5,182 bases of DNA from Thermodesulfobacteriota bacterium (GTDB lineage: Bacteria; Desulfobacterota; Desulfocorpusculales; Desulfocorpusculum), in NCBI GenBank assembly GCA_028275295.1, contig JAPWUY010000176.1, positions 1-5,182 of the forward strand. The letters run 5' to 3'. The notes under the pieces are model-generated. The model was not told the DNA's origin. It saw only the letters and a program-made list of their open reading frames with translations, and made no database searches. Shown here one piece after another: positions 1 to 5,182 of the stretch. Position 1 is the stretch's first letter. Each line of letters starts with the position of its first letter. The position numbers and the translations under genes were made by a program.

Positions 1-37
1 GAAGCGTAGGCTGGGAGTCCAAGGCGGAGGGACTTCG

Positions 38-1696
38 ATGGGTAATATCGAGGTGGTCGGGGCGGACTTTTTGATTTTGGGTGGTGGAGCTGCTGGTTGC
101 ATGGCAGCCATCCGGGCAGCCGAGCTGGCCCCATCCATGAGGGTTGTCCTCGTGGAAAAGGCCGAGATCTCCAGATCCGGGGCAGCGGGGCGAGGCATGG
201 ACGCCCTCAACAACGTTGTGATCCCAGGGGTGGGCAGCGTGGATGAGTACCTGGAGGCCGTGGAGATTGTGGCTGATGGGGTCCTGGAGCCCACCATAAG
301 CAGGGTAATAGCGGAGAGATCCTTCAGCCTGCTTCAGAGACTGGAGGCTTGGGGGTGTGAATTCCCCAGGGACTCCCATGGGCGCTACATGGTGGGCTCC
401 TTTCACCCCAAAGGCAGATTTCTGGTGGAGATGAGGGGGGATCTCAAGAAGATCCTAGCCAGGAGAGTTGCTAGCACACAAGCCAAGGTGTACAAGAGAC
501 ACGTGGCCTTAACCCTCCTCCGGGAAGGAGACCATGTGGCAGGGGCTATAGCACTGGATTTGAAAAAGGGATCCCTACGGGCCTTTACAGCGCCTGCAGT
601 GCTCTTGGCCATGGGTGGAGCTGCCCGCATTGGGCTTCCCAACACGGGTTATTTGCACGGCACCTTCGATTGCCCGTGGTGCAACGGAGAGGCATGGAGG
701 ATGGGATTCCAGGCGGGGGCCGAGCTCACTGGATTCGAATATACGGCCACTTCCCCTATGACCAGAGACTTCAATGGGCCAGGGTTGTCCACCTTCATCA
801 GGCATGGAGCCTGGCTTGTCAACGGGCTGGGGGAACGCTTCATGGAGCGATACGACCCTGTCCGAATGGAGAGGGCCCCTGCAGGTGTCAGGGCGCAGGC
901 CATTTGGGAGGAGCTTCGTTCCGGGAGGGGGCCCGTGGCATTTTCCTGCACCCACCTGCCTGAGAAGACCATTCGCCTCATAGAAGAGGGAATTTTCGAG
1001 ACCGAGCGGCCAACCATGAGGGACTACTTCGCTAGAAAGGGCCTCGACCTGAGACGAGATCCGGTGGAAGTCGTCATGAGCGAGGTTTACCTTTGCGGTG
1101 GCCACGGGCTTGCGGGATTCGTGGCTGACGCCTTCGGGGAAACTAGGGTCAGAGGACTTTACGCAGCAGGGGACTGTCTGGCAAACCCATACGGTTTCCT
1201 GGTAGGGGCAATGGTGATGGGTGAAGTGGTCGCAGAGAGAGTGGCATCCCGGAGGGAGCTTAGGCCATGGAGGCCAGAGCTGGGAGAAAGCCTGGCCTGC
1301 ATGGAAGAGACTTTAGCCCGCCACAAGAGGGGAGCTCTGGGGGCCACGGTAAAGGAGTTCGAGTACAAGTTCAGGAGACTGGTGAACGAGTACGTGGCTC
1401 CGCCCAAGTCGGGGGCGAAGTTGGCCAGGTTTCTAAGGGAGACGGAGAGCATGGTCCAGGATCAGGAGGATCTCCCGGCCAGGGATCCCCACGAGATCAT
1501 GAAGGTGATGGAGGCAAAGGCGGGCCTCTTCTGTGCCCGCATGGCGGCGCTTGCGTCCTTGTACAGGACGGAAAGCCGCTTCGGACTATACCATTACAGG
1601 GTGGATTTTCCCCAAAGGGATGACCTGGAGTGGAAGACGAGGGTGATTCTCTCCCCAGGGCCTGGAGGACCGGTAGCGAGAAAGGAGAGGCCGTGA
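38..1696 (+). CDS. FAD-dependent oxidoreductase, AprA/fumarate reductase flavoprotein superfamily
   Basis: Seen: 552 residues with an N-terminal Rossmann FAD site, GGGAAG at 15-20 with acidic E40 closing the second strand. A flavin-contact stretch RSGAAGRG lies at 46-53, the hinge motif CNGEAWRMGFQAGAEL at 215-230, the active-site-type motif CGGHG at 353-357 and the second FAD motif GLYAAGDC at 373-380. The C-terminal helical domain ends with ESRFGLYHYRVDFP (512-525), much like AprA's ESRxxxYYxRxDYP. Family knowledge: these enzymes move electrons between FAD and a small oxidised or reduced substrate, with an iron-sulfur partner. The protein is shorter than true AprA (about 620-660 residues). 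It is probably cytoplasmic, as no signal peptide is visible. Start: ATG at 38 has GGAGG at 26-30 with 7-base spacing and leaves the usual short tail before the FAD strand, although the frame stays open to the window edge. The stop overlaps the ferredoxin start. Fold and cofactor are confident; the substrate is unknown and APS reductase activity is doubtful. Confidence 0.9.
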   Translation: MGNIEVVGADFLILGGGAAGCMAAIRAAELAPSMRVVLVEKAEISRSGAAGRGMDALNNVVIPGVGSVDEYLEAVEIVADGVLEPTISRVIAERSFSLLQRLEAWGCEFPRDSHGRYMVGSFHPKGRFLVEMRGDLKKILARRVASTQAKVYKRHVALTLLREGDHVAGAIALDLKKGSLRAFTAPAVLLAMGGAARIGLPNTGYLHGTFDCPWCNGEAWRMGFQAGAELTGFEYTATSPMTRDFNGPGLSTFIRHGAWLVNGLGERFMERYDPVRMERAPAGVRAQAIWEELRSGRGPVAFSCTHLPEKTIRLIEEGIFETERPTMRDYFARKGLDLRRDPVEVVMSEVYLCGGHGLAGFVADAFGETRVRGLYAAGDCLANPYGFLVGAMVMGEVVAERVASRRELRPWRPELGESLACMEETLARHKRGALGATVKEFEYKFRRLVNEYVAPPKSGAKLARFLRETESMVQDQEDLPARDPHEIMKVMEAKAGLFCARMAALASLYRTESRFGLYHYRVDFPQRDDLEWKTRVILSPGPGGPVARKERP

Positions 1697-1890
1697 ACCT
1701 GCGCATTGACGAGGAACTTTGCTTGCGATGCGGGGCGTGTGTGGAGCACTGTCCCGGGGATGTGCTGGAGCAGGATCAGGATGGCCGGCCTTTCGAGAAA
1801 TACCCGGATGACTGCTGGTATTGCGGAGTGTGCCAGGCAGAATGCCCGGCAGGCTGCATAGAGCTCCTCTTCCCCTATCTCATCCGCTGA
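1693..1890 (+). CDS. Small 2[4Fe-4S] ferredoxin, AprB-like partner subunit
   Basis: Seen: 65 residues with two complete CxxCxxCxxxCP motifs, cysteines 10/13/16/20 and 41/44/47/51, plus an extra Cys at 55. This is the bacterial dicluster ferredoxin pattern, in which the last Cys of each motif ligates the other cluster. It ends soon after the second motif and lacks the long C-terminal tail that true AprB wraps around AprA. Start: GTG at 1693 overlaps the flavoprotein TGA (GTGA) and has GGAG at 1684-1687 with 5-base spacing. An upstream in-frame ATG at 1630 would add residues that do not resemble a ferredoxin, so GTG is preferred. Inference: it is translated by coupling and passes electrons between the flavoprotein FAD and a cellular carrier, in the cytoplasm. 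Sure of the clusters and pairing; the redox partner is unknown. Confidence 0.92.
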   Translation: MNLRIDEELCLRCGACVEHCPGDVLEQDQDGRPFEKYPDDCWYCGVCQAECPAGCIELLFPYLIR

Positions 1891-2083
1891 AGGAATCGGA
1901 TCCCCAGGTCATCCCCCGGATGCCTCCCCCCGAATCACTCCCAACAATGGGGAGCTATCCGCCGCTTTTCACCCCAGTCTGGCCCTCCACGACCGAGAGA
2001 CCTTCCCTACGACCATGGATGGACCATGAGAACGAGGAAGATGTGGGCTTTCGGGACCCGGAGAGCGCCTTTCTTCATCTCCC
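1891..2083. other. Noncoding gap after the ferredoxin gene
   Basis: No convincing gene on either strand. The only open frame of note (1821-2087) is an overlapping shadow of the ferredoxin with no Shine-Dalgarno sequence. A weak hairpin, CTCCC at 1938-1942 with GGGAG at 1950-1954, has no T-run behind it, so it is not a clear terminator for the upstream pair. The heptamer GACCATG occurs twice (2011-2017, 2022-2028), spaced 11 bases apart. Confidence 0.6.
2011..2028. repeat. Short direct repeat GACCATG x2, one helical turn apart
   Basis: GACCATG at 2011-2017 and again at 2022-2028, repeat unit 11 bases, about 56 bases upstream of the -35 box of the putative hisG promoter. The spacing puts both copies on the same face of the helix, as in some activator sites. 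Two 7-mers can also arise by chance, so the reading as a binding site is weak. Confidence 0.2.
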
Positions 2084-2112
2084 TTGACATGCCTTCTCAC
2101 GGGGGGTAAAAA
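2084..2112 (+). promoter_or_regulatory. Putative sigma-70-type promoter for hisG
   Basis: A perfect -35 box TTGACA at 2084-2089, a 17-base spacer, and TAAAAA at 2107-2112 (4 of 6 matches to TATAAT). A start of transcription near 2119 would give a leader of about 84 bases before hisG. The ideal -35 and spacing in a noncoding gap favour it; the imperfect -10 and a G-run directly before it lower confidence. Confidence 0.55.
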
Positions 2113-2155
2113 GTAAATCGTGAAAAATGACGAGCTCTTGTGCTATAGCCCACTG

Positions 2156-2181
2156 CCACCTTGGCCAAAGGTGGTTTTTTT
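2156..2181 (+). terminator. Intrinsic terminator hairpin in the hisG leader (possible attenuator)
   Basis: Stem arms CCACCTT (2156-2162) and AAGGTGG (2168-2174) pair perfectly over 7 base pairs, with loop GGCCA, followed at once by seven T's (2175-2181). This is a textbook Rho-independent terminator. It ends 21 bases before the hisG ATG and only 6 bases before its Shine-Dalgarno sequence. Because the likely promoter lies upstream of it, it would act inside the hisG leader and could make hisG expression conditional. If that promoter is not real, it may simply end transcription from the upstream redox genes. Confidence 0.8.
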
Positions 2182-2202
2182 GTGGTGAGGAGGACAGCCG
2201 GA

Positions 2203-3075
2203 ATGAACAAACTGAGACTGGGCATACCCAAGGGAAGCCTTCAGGAGTCCACCATAGAACTCTTCAAGAGGGCTGGCTGGAACATAAGACTGCCAGACCG
2301 CAGTTATTTTCCCAGCATAGACGATGATGAGATCTCCTGCTATCTCATAAGGGCTCAGGAGATCTCGAGATACGTGGAAACAGCTGTCCTGGATCTCGGC
2401 CTTACTGGAAAGGACTGGATCTTGGAGAACAATTCCGACGTTCTCGTCTTGGAGGAGCTAGTGTATTCCAAGACGAGCAGGAGGCCCGCCCGATGGGTGC
2501 TCGCGGTCCCAGAGGATTCACCCGTCAAGAGACTGGAAGACCTAGACGGGAAGAGGGTGGCCACGGAGCTCGTCAACTTCACGAGGAGGATTTTCGCGAG
2601 CAGAGGTGTGAGGGTGGAGGTGGAGTTCAGTTGGGGGGCTACAGAGGCGAAGGTTTTGGAGGGGCTTGCCGATGCGGTTGTGGAGGTGACCGAGACAGGA
2701 ACGACCCTGAGGGCCAACGGTCTCAGGATAGTCGAGGAACTCCTCACAACAGTCCCTCAGCTCATAGCTAACAAAGAGGCATGGGATGATCCTTGGAAGA
2801 GGCGAAAGATGGAGCAGATTCGCCTTCTCCTGAGAGGGGCACTTGATGCGTACAAGAAGGTGGGACTCAAGATGAACGTGTCAGAGGAGGACATCCCCAA
2901 TGTGGTGGCCGTCTTGCCGAGCCTCAAAGCCCCTACCATCTCCAAACTTTACGGACAGGATTGGTTCGCCATAGAGACTGTGGTCGATGCCGATGTGGTG
3001 AGGGAACTCATCCCGAAACTCCAGGAGGCAGGGGCACAAGGGATAATAGAATACTCCCTGAACAAGGTGATTTGA
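2203..3075 (+). CDS. hisG: ATP phosphoribosyltransferase, long form
   Basis: Catalyses the first committed step of histidine synthesis, joining ATP and PRPP to give phosphoribosyl-ATP, in the cytoplasm. Seen: the N-terminus [10 protein letters not shown] (4-13), DLGLTGKDW at 64-72, and the PRPP-binding loop [15 protein letters not shown] at 160-174. The C-terminal region from about 213 to 290 is the ACT-like regulatory domain of the long form ([17 protein letters not shown], 233-249), which in this family senses histidine. The length of 290 is typical for the long form, which works as a hexamer without HisZ; none is seen here. Start: ATG at 2203 has AGGAGG at 2188-2193 with 9-base spacing; an upstream TTG at 2161 falls inside the terminator stem and adds 14 unrelated residues. 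No other his gene is in the window. A promoter and a terminator-type hairpin precede it. Confidence 0.96.
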   Translation: MNKLRLGIPKGSLQESTIELFKRAGWNIRLPDRSYFPSIDDDEISCYLIRAQEISRYVETAVLDLGLTGKDWILENNSDVLVLEELVYSKTSRRPARWVLAVPEDSPVKRLEDLDGKRVATELVNFTRRIFASRGVRVEVEFSWGATEAKVLEGLADAVVEVTETGTTLRANGLRIVEELLTTVPQLIANKEAWDDPWKRRKMEQIRLLLRGALDAYKKVGLKMNVSEEDIPNVVAVLPSLKAPTISKLYGQDWFAIETVVDADVVRELIPKLQEAGAQGIIEYSLNKVI

Positions 3076-3080
3076 GAACC

Positions 3081-3099
3081 GCCTCGATCGAAAGGAGGC
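3081..3099 (+). promoter_or_regulatory. Small hairpin covering the small-ORF Shine-Dalgarno
   Basis: GCCTC at 3081-3085 can pair with GAGGC at 3095-3099 across a 9-base loop. The 3' arm contains most of the AAAGGAGG sequence (3091-3098) that would load ribosomes for the small ORF at 3111. There is no T-run, so it is not a terminator. If formed, it would dampen initiation unless ribosomes finishing hisG, which stop at 3075, keep it open. The stem is short and the effect is inferred. Confidence 0.3.
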
Positions 3100-3110
3100 A
3101 GGAAGGGCGA

Positions 3111-3197
3111 ATGATAACTCTCGCGCGACACTCGCTCCCAAAAGGACCTCCACTGTGGGATCATCTTCCCGAGAGAAGAAGGCCCCTTGACAAATGA
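3111..3197 (+). CDS. Possible 28-residue small ORF coupled to the methyltransferase gene
   Basis: Seen: ATG at 3111, 28 codons, stop TGA at 3195-3197 overlapping the methyltransferase ATG as ATGA. AAAGGAGG at 3091-3098 (12-base spacing from GGAGG) and GGAAGGG at 3101-3107 sit upstream. The peptide starts MITLARHSL, is basic and proline-rich with RRR at 23-25, and has no hydrophobic segment or cysteine. I do not recognise it. It starts 35 bases after the hisG stop. Inference: it may serve mainly to deliver ribosomes to the methyltransferase start, which has only a weak purine-rich site (AGAAGG, 3177-3182). Such a short frame can occur by chance, and the spacing is slightly long, so confidence is modest. 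Confidence 0.4.
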   Translation: MITLARHSLPKGPPLWDHLPERRRPLDK

Positions 3198-3847
3198 ACG
3201 AGGCCAATAACGAGAGACCGAATCCTCTCCTCCTCAAGGCAAAACAGGCAAGATACTTCGATGAGCTCGTTGATTTGTTCGACCAGGAGCAGCCTCCTCA
3301 GATCCAGGCCAACCTCCGAGAGATCGTTGCCTCAGCTGGGATAAAACCAGGAGACTCGGTGCTTGATGTGGGAGCTGGTGTGGGGGTTTTGGTCCCTTTT
3401 ATCGAGAAATATGGCCCAGCTCGAATAGTGGCTTGCGAGATCTCCCCCAGAATGCTCGAGAGACTGAGGGAAAAGTATCCCCGCGTAGAGGCTCATCTGG
3501 CGGATATAGGCGAACTGGATCTCCCTGACAGCTCCATCGATGTGATATTCATGAACGCCGTTTTTCCCAATCTCGCTGAAAAACAGAAGGTCATGGCCAA
3601 TTGCTCGAGAATGTTGGCCCCCAATGGGAGGATCGTCATAAGTCATCCAGAGGGAAGGCCCTTTGTGGAGAGGCTCAGGGAGGTCGTTCCCTTTCCCCTC
3701 GATCCCCTCCCCACATTTCCCAAGCTCAGAAGACTAGCAAAGGGGCTACCCCTGGTATTGACCCTTTATCAAGACAGATCCGATCTGTACCTTGCAGTCC
3801 TTGACAAGGCCCCCCTAGATCCCCGAAGACCCATTGGAAAGAGATGA
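3194..3847 (+). CDS. Class I SAM-dependent methyltransferase, substrate unknown
   Basis: Seen: 217 residues with a Rossmann-type methyltransferase core. Motif I is VLDVGAGVG at 56-64, the SAM-binding glycine loop. E82 in VACEIS closes the second strand and would bind the ribose hydroxyls. D104 in HLADIGELDLP (101-111) lies near the adenine, and VIFMNAVFPNL (117-127) is the motif IV strand. LAPNGRIVISHPEG at 141-154 matches the post-motif strand of the UbiE/Methyltransf_11 type. The N-terminal 50 residues form a helical cap (YFDELVDLF), and the C-terminus carries no extra domain or membrane segment, so it is probably cytosolic. The small size and cap suggest a small-molecule or lipid-like acceptor, but nothing identifies it. 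The start overlaps the small ORF stop and its own stop overlaps the next start, both as ATGA, so it probably shares a transcript with both. Confidence 0.88.
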   Translation: MNEANNERPNPLLLKAKQARYFDELVDLFDQEQPPQIQANLREIVASAGIKPGDSVLDVGAGVGVLVPFIEKYGPARIVACEISPRMLERLREKYPRVEAHLADIGELDLPDSSIDVIFMNAVFPNLAEKQKVMANCSRMLAPNGRIVISHPEGRPFVERLREVVPFPLDPLPTFPKLRRLAKGLPLVLTLYQDRSDLYLAVLDKAPLDPRRPIGKR

Positions 3848-5182
3848 ACAGGTTGACAAAGCTCACGGAAAGGGCTCTGGAGAGAAAGGCACGAAAGGCC
3901 ATAAGTCTTCTCGCCCTAGCTCTCACCTTCTTGCCCACGGTTCTGGCTCAAGGGAACGCTCCCCCTAGGGCCCTCATAGTGGATTGGGAGATGAACCCAC
4001 CTGTAGTGCTTTCATCCCTCATGGATAGGCTGAAAAAGGCGGGGTTTAAGCCCCTCTACCGCGAGTTTTATCCGCGCATAACTGGTGCGGATTTGGAGGA
4101 CTCATCCGTATTGATACTCCTTTCAGGAGGAGCTCCTGGAAGCCCTAGCTACGGCATGAATCCTGGGGATGTGCCCCCCATAGTGGAGTTTGTGCGAAAA
4201 GGTGGGACACTGGTTTTGGGGGTAGCGCCTGGAAGCCCTTTGGACGACCACGGGGATCGGGAGCGCTACCTTTTCAACCTGGTCCTCAACAGGCTCAAGG
4301 TCCCCATGAGGATCTCGGATGACTGGATAGTCGATGAGGAAAATTCATTCCCTGCTCCCCTCTGGAAGTCTCCATGGGTGATGCCCATTCCCGGAAGCCC
4401 AGAGACGGATGGAGTGAGAGGCCCTCTTCCCTTCGATAGGTCCCCTTCCCTCGAGGTCGGCGAGGGGGTCAAGGCCCTTGTGAGCTCGCACTACTCATCT
4501 CATCCTCACCACGATCCCCACTCCAGAGGCCCCAGAGTCCTTGCTGCTGAGGCCAGGTGCTTTGGAGGAAAGGTCCTGGTGCTGAGCCGCTATGTGCTGA
4601 CATATGGAGGTGGGAGCTCCAAGGAACCAGCATCTCCCTTGATCCCCCTTCCTGAGGAGAAAGAGCTGGAGAAGTTTCTCGATGCCCTCGTCCTTTGGCT
4701 CAAGAGGTCGGATCATTTGGAAGCCCTTCTTGGGGAGCCTTTCCCCCCACCGCGCAGGCCCCCCTTTGAGATGAAGGAAGGGCCCTTGAGGGAGGCCCCC
4801 CCTCCCCTTCTGAGGGAAGTGAGCGGGTGGGAACCCCCTCCACCCAGGAAAGGAGGGGTTTTGTCTCCTTCCCACGCATGGATCCTGGAACAAGGGATAC
4901 GTTCTGGTTGGGCTCACATGGATAAAGAGGATGGGGAGCTTGCCAGGCTAGCGAGGGGGATGATCTCATCCGGGATGAACGTTTTCTGGGGTGTGGGGCA
5001 TCCCCAGGTCTTGATGGGGGTATGGGGCTCTGAGAGGGAAAGGATGCGACTTCTCTCCTCGTGGGAGAGGCTCGACTTCCTTCTCAGGTTCACGGGTGTG
5101 AGGTGGCTTTTGGGAGTCAACTTTCCAGGGGGGCCATCCACAAGAGACCTTCCCTCGTACGCTGTGGGAGCCAATGGAGAAT
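3844..5182 (+). CDS. Exported protein: inactive GATase1-like domain, Pro-rich linker, start of TIM-barrel-like domain (3' end outside window)
   Basis: Open from ATG at 3844 to the window end, 446 residues seen, no stop. The ATG overlaps the methyltransferase TGA (ATGA). A long basic N-region (1-18) and hydrophobic core (19-34) give a signal peptide with likely cleavage after VLA at 33-35. Residues 42-285 resemble a class I glutamine-amidotransferase-like (DUF4350/ThuA-like) fold: strands RALIVDW and SSVLILLSGGAPG, the elbow GTLVLGVAPGS (121-131), and the closing strand GGKVLVLSRY before a helix. The elbow reads GVAPG, with Ala128 where active enzymes have Cys. A His-rich stretch lies at 216-226, and a proline-rich linker at 299-334. 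From about 345, GIRSGWAHM, GMNVFWGV and WLLGVNF look like successive strands of a glycoside-hydrolase-like barrel; the catalytic part would lie downstream. Family not recognised; a sugar-related periplasmic or surface role is inference. Its codon use resembles its neighbours. Confidence 0.82.
   Translation, partial: MNRLTKLTERALERKARKAISLLALALTFLPTVLAQGNAPPRALIVDWEMNPPVVLSSLMDRLKKAGFKPLYREFYPRITGADLEDSSVLILLSGGAPGSPSYGMNPGDVPPIVEFVRKGGTLVLGVAPGSPLDDHGDRERYLFNLVLNRLKVPMRISDDWIVDEENSFPAPLWKSPWVMPIPGSPETDGVRGPLPFDRSPSLEVGEGVKALVSSHYSSHPHHDPHSRGPRVLAAEARCFGGKVLVLSRYVLTYGGGSSKEPASPLIPLPEEKELEKFLDALVLWLKRSDHLEALLGEPFPPPRRPPFEMKEGPLREAPPPLLREVSGWEPPPPRKGGVLSPSHAWILEQGIRSGWAHMDKEDGELARLARGMISSGMNVFWGVGHPQVLMGVWGSERERMRLLSSWERLDFLLRFTGVRWLLGVNFPGGPSTRDLPSYAVGANGE

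Noticed and set aside
1..9. End of an upstream gene at TAG (7-9)
   Set aside because: Only two codons would be visible, so no gene can be supported, though the short distance to the flavoprotein would fit an operon.
575..1105. 176-codon open frame on the minus strand inside the flavoprotein gene
   Set aside because: It lies opposite a clearly conserved gene, has no recognisable domain and is explained by the G+C and codon bias of the coding strand.
1938..1954. CTCCC/GGGAG hairpin as terminator of the redox pair
   Set aside because: Only five base pairs and no T-run follows, so it cannot be called an intrinsic terminator.
1821..2087. 88-codon + strand open frame running from the ferredoxin into the gap
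   Set aside because: It overlaps the ferredoxin in another frame, has no Shine-Dalgarno sequence and no recognisable protein features.
2120..2188. 22-codon GTG-started leader frame ending just before the hisG ribosome site
   Set aside because: It contains no His codons, has no suitably spaced Shine-Dalgarno sequence, and would start at the predicted transcript end.
2161..2202. Upstream TTG start for hisG, 14 residues longer
   Set aside because: The TTG is inside the terminator hairpin and has no ribosome site. ATG at 2203 has AGGAGG at good spacing and matches the usual HisG N-terminus.
3187..3215. TTGACA directly before the methyltransferase start as a promoter
   Set aside because: No -10-like hexamer at 16-18 bases, and the start of transcription would fall inside the gene. 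A second TTGACA at 3855-3860 inside the next gene fails for the same reason.
4495..5174. Long minus-strand open frames opposite the exported-protein gene
   Set aside because: The + strand frame is continuous from 3844 to the end with a signal peptide and domain-like strands. The minus frames are low-complexity, Pro/Gly/Ser-rich shadows.

Overview
The window looks like bacterial chromosome of fairly high G+C with tightly packed genes, all on the + strand. Arginine is written mostly as AGG/AGA and isoleucine often as ATA. Together with an AprA-like flavoprotein and its small 2[4Fe-4S] ferredoxin, this suggests an anaerobic, possibly thermophilic bacterium, perhaps a Desulfobacterota-type lineage. 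The taxonomic guess is inference only.

Layout. Positions 38-1890 hold a two-gene redox unit: an FAD-dependent oxidoreductase of the fumarate reductase / adenylylsulfate reductase alpha (AprA) superfamily, then a 65-residue ferredoxin whose GTG start overlaps the flavoprotein stop codon. A gap of about 310 bases (1891-2202) follows. It carries a good sigma-70-type -35 box, a plausible -10, and a strong intrinsic-terminator hairpin ending in seven T's, placed only 21 bases before the next start codon. That gene is hisG, long form (2203-3075), the first enzyme of histidine synthesis. After hisG comes a chain of overlapping starts: a possible 28-codon small ORF (3111-3197) with a strong upstream Shine-Dalgarno sequence, a class I SAM-dependent methyltransferase (3194-3847), and a large exported protein (3844 to beyond the window end). 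Each start in this chain overlaps the previous stop as ATGA.

How the genes work together. The flavoprotein and ferredoxin almost certainly form one electron-transfer enzyme, but its substrate is not evident. By an alignment made from memory, residues that bind APS in true AprA appear to be replaced. The hairpin between promoter and hisG suggests that hisG, and perhaps the genes behind it, are controlled by premature termination. The methyltransferase and the exported protein are translationally coupled, yet one is cytosolic and the other carries a signal peptide. The exported protein combines a glutamine-amidotransferase-like domain that has lost its nucleophilic cysteine, a proline-rich linker, and what looks like the start of a TIM-barrel glycoside-hydrolase-like domain cut by the window edge. 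It is the least familiar protein here. No RNA genes, insertion sequences or CRISPR arrays were seen.
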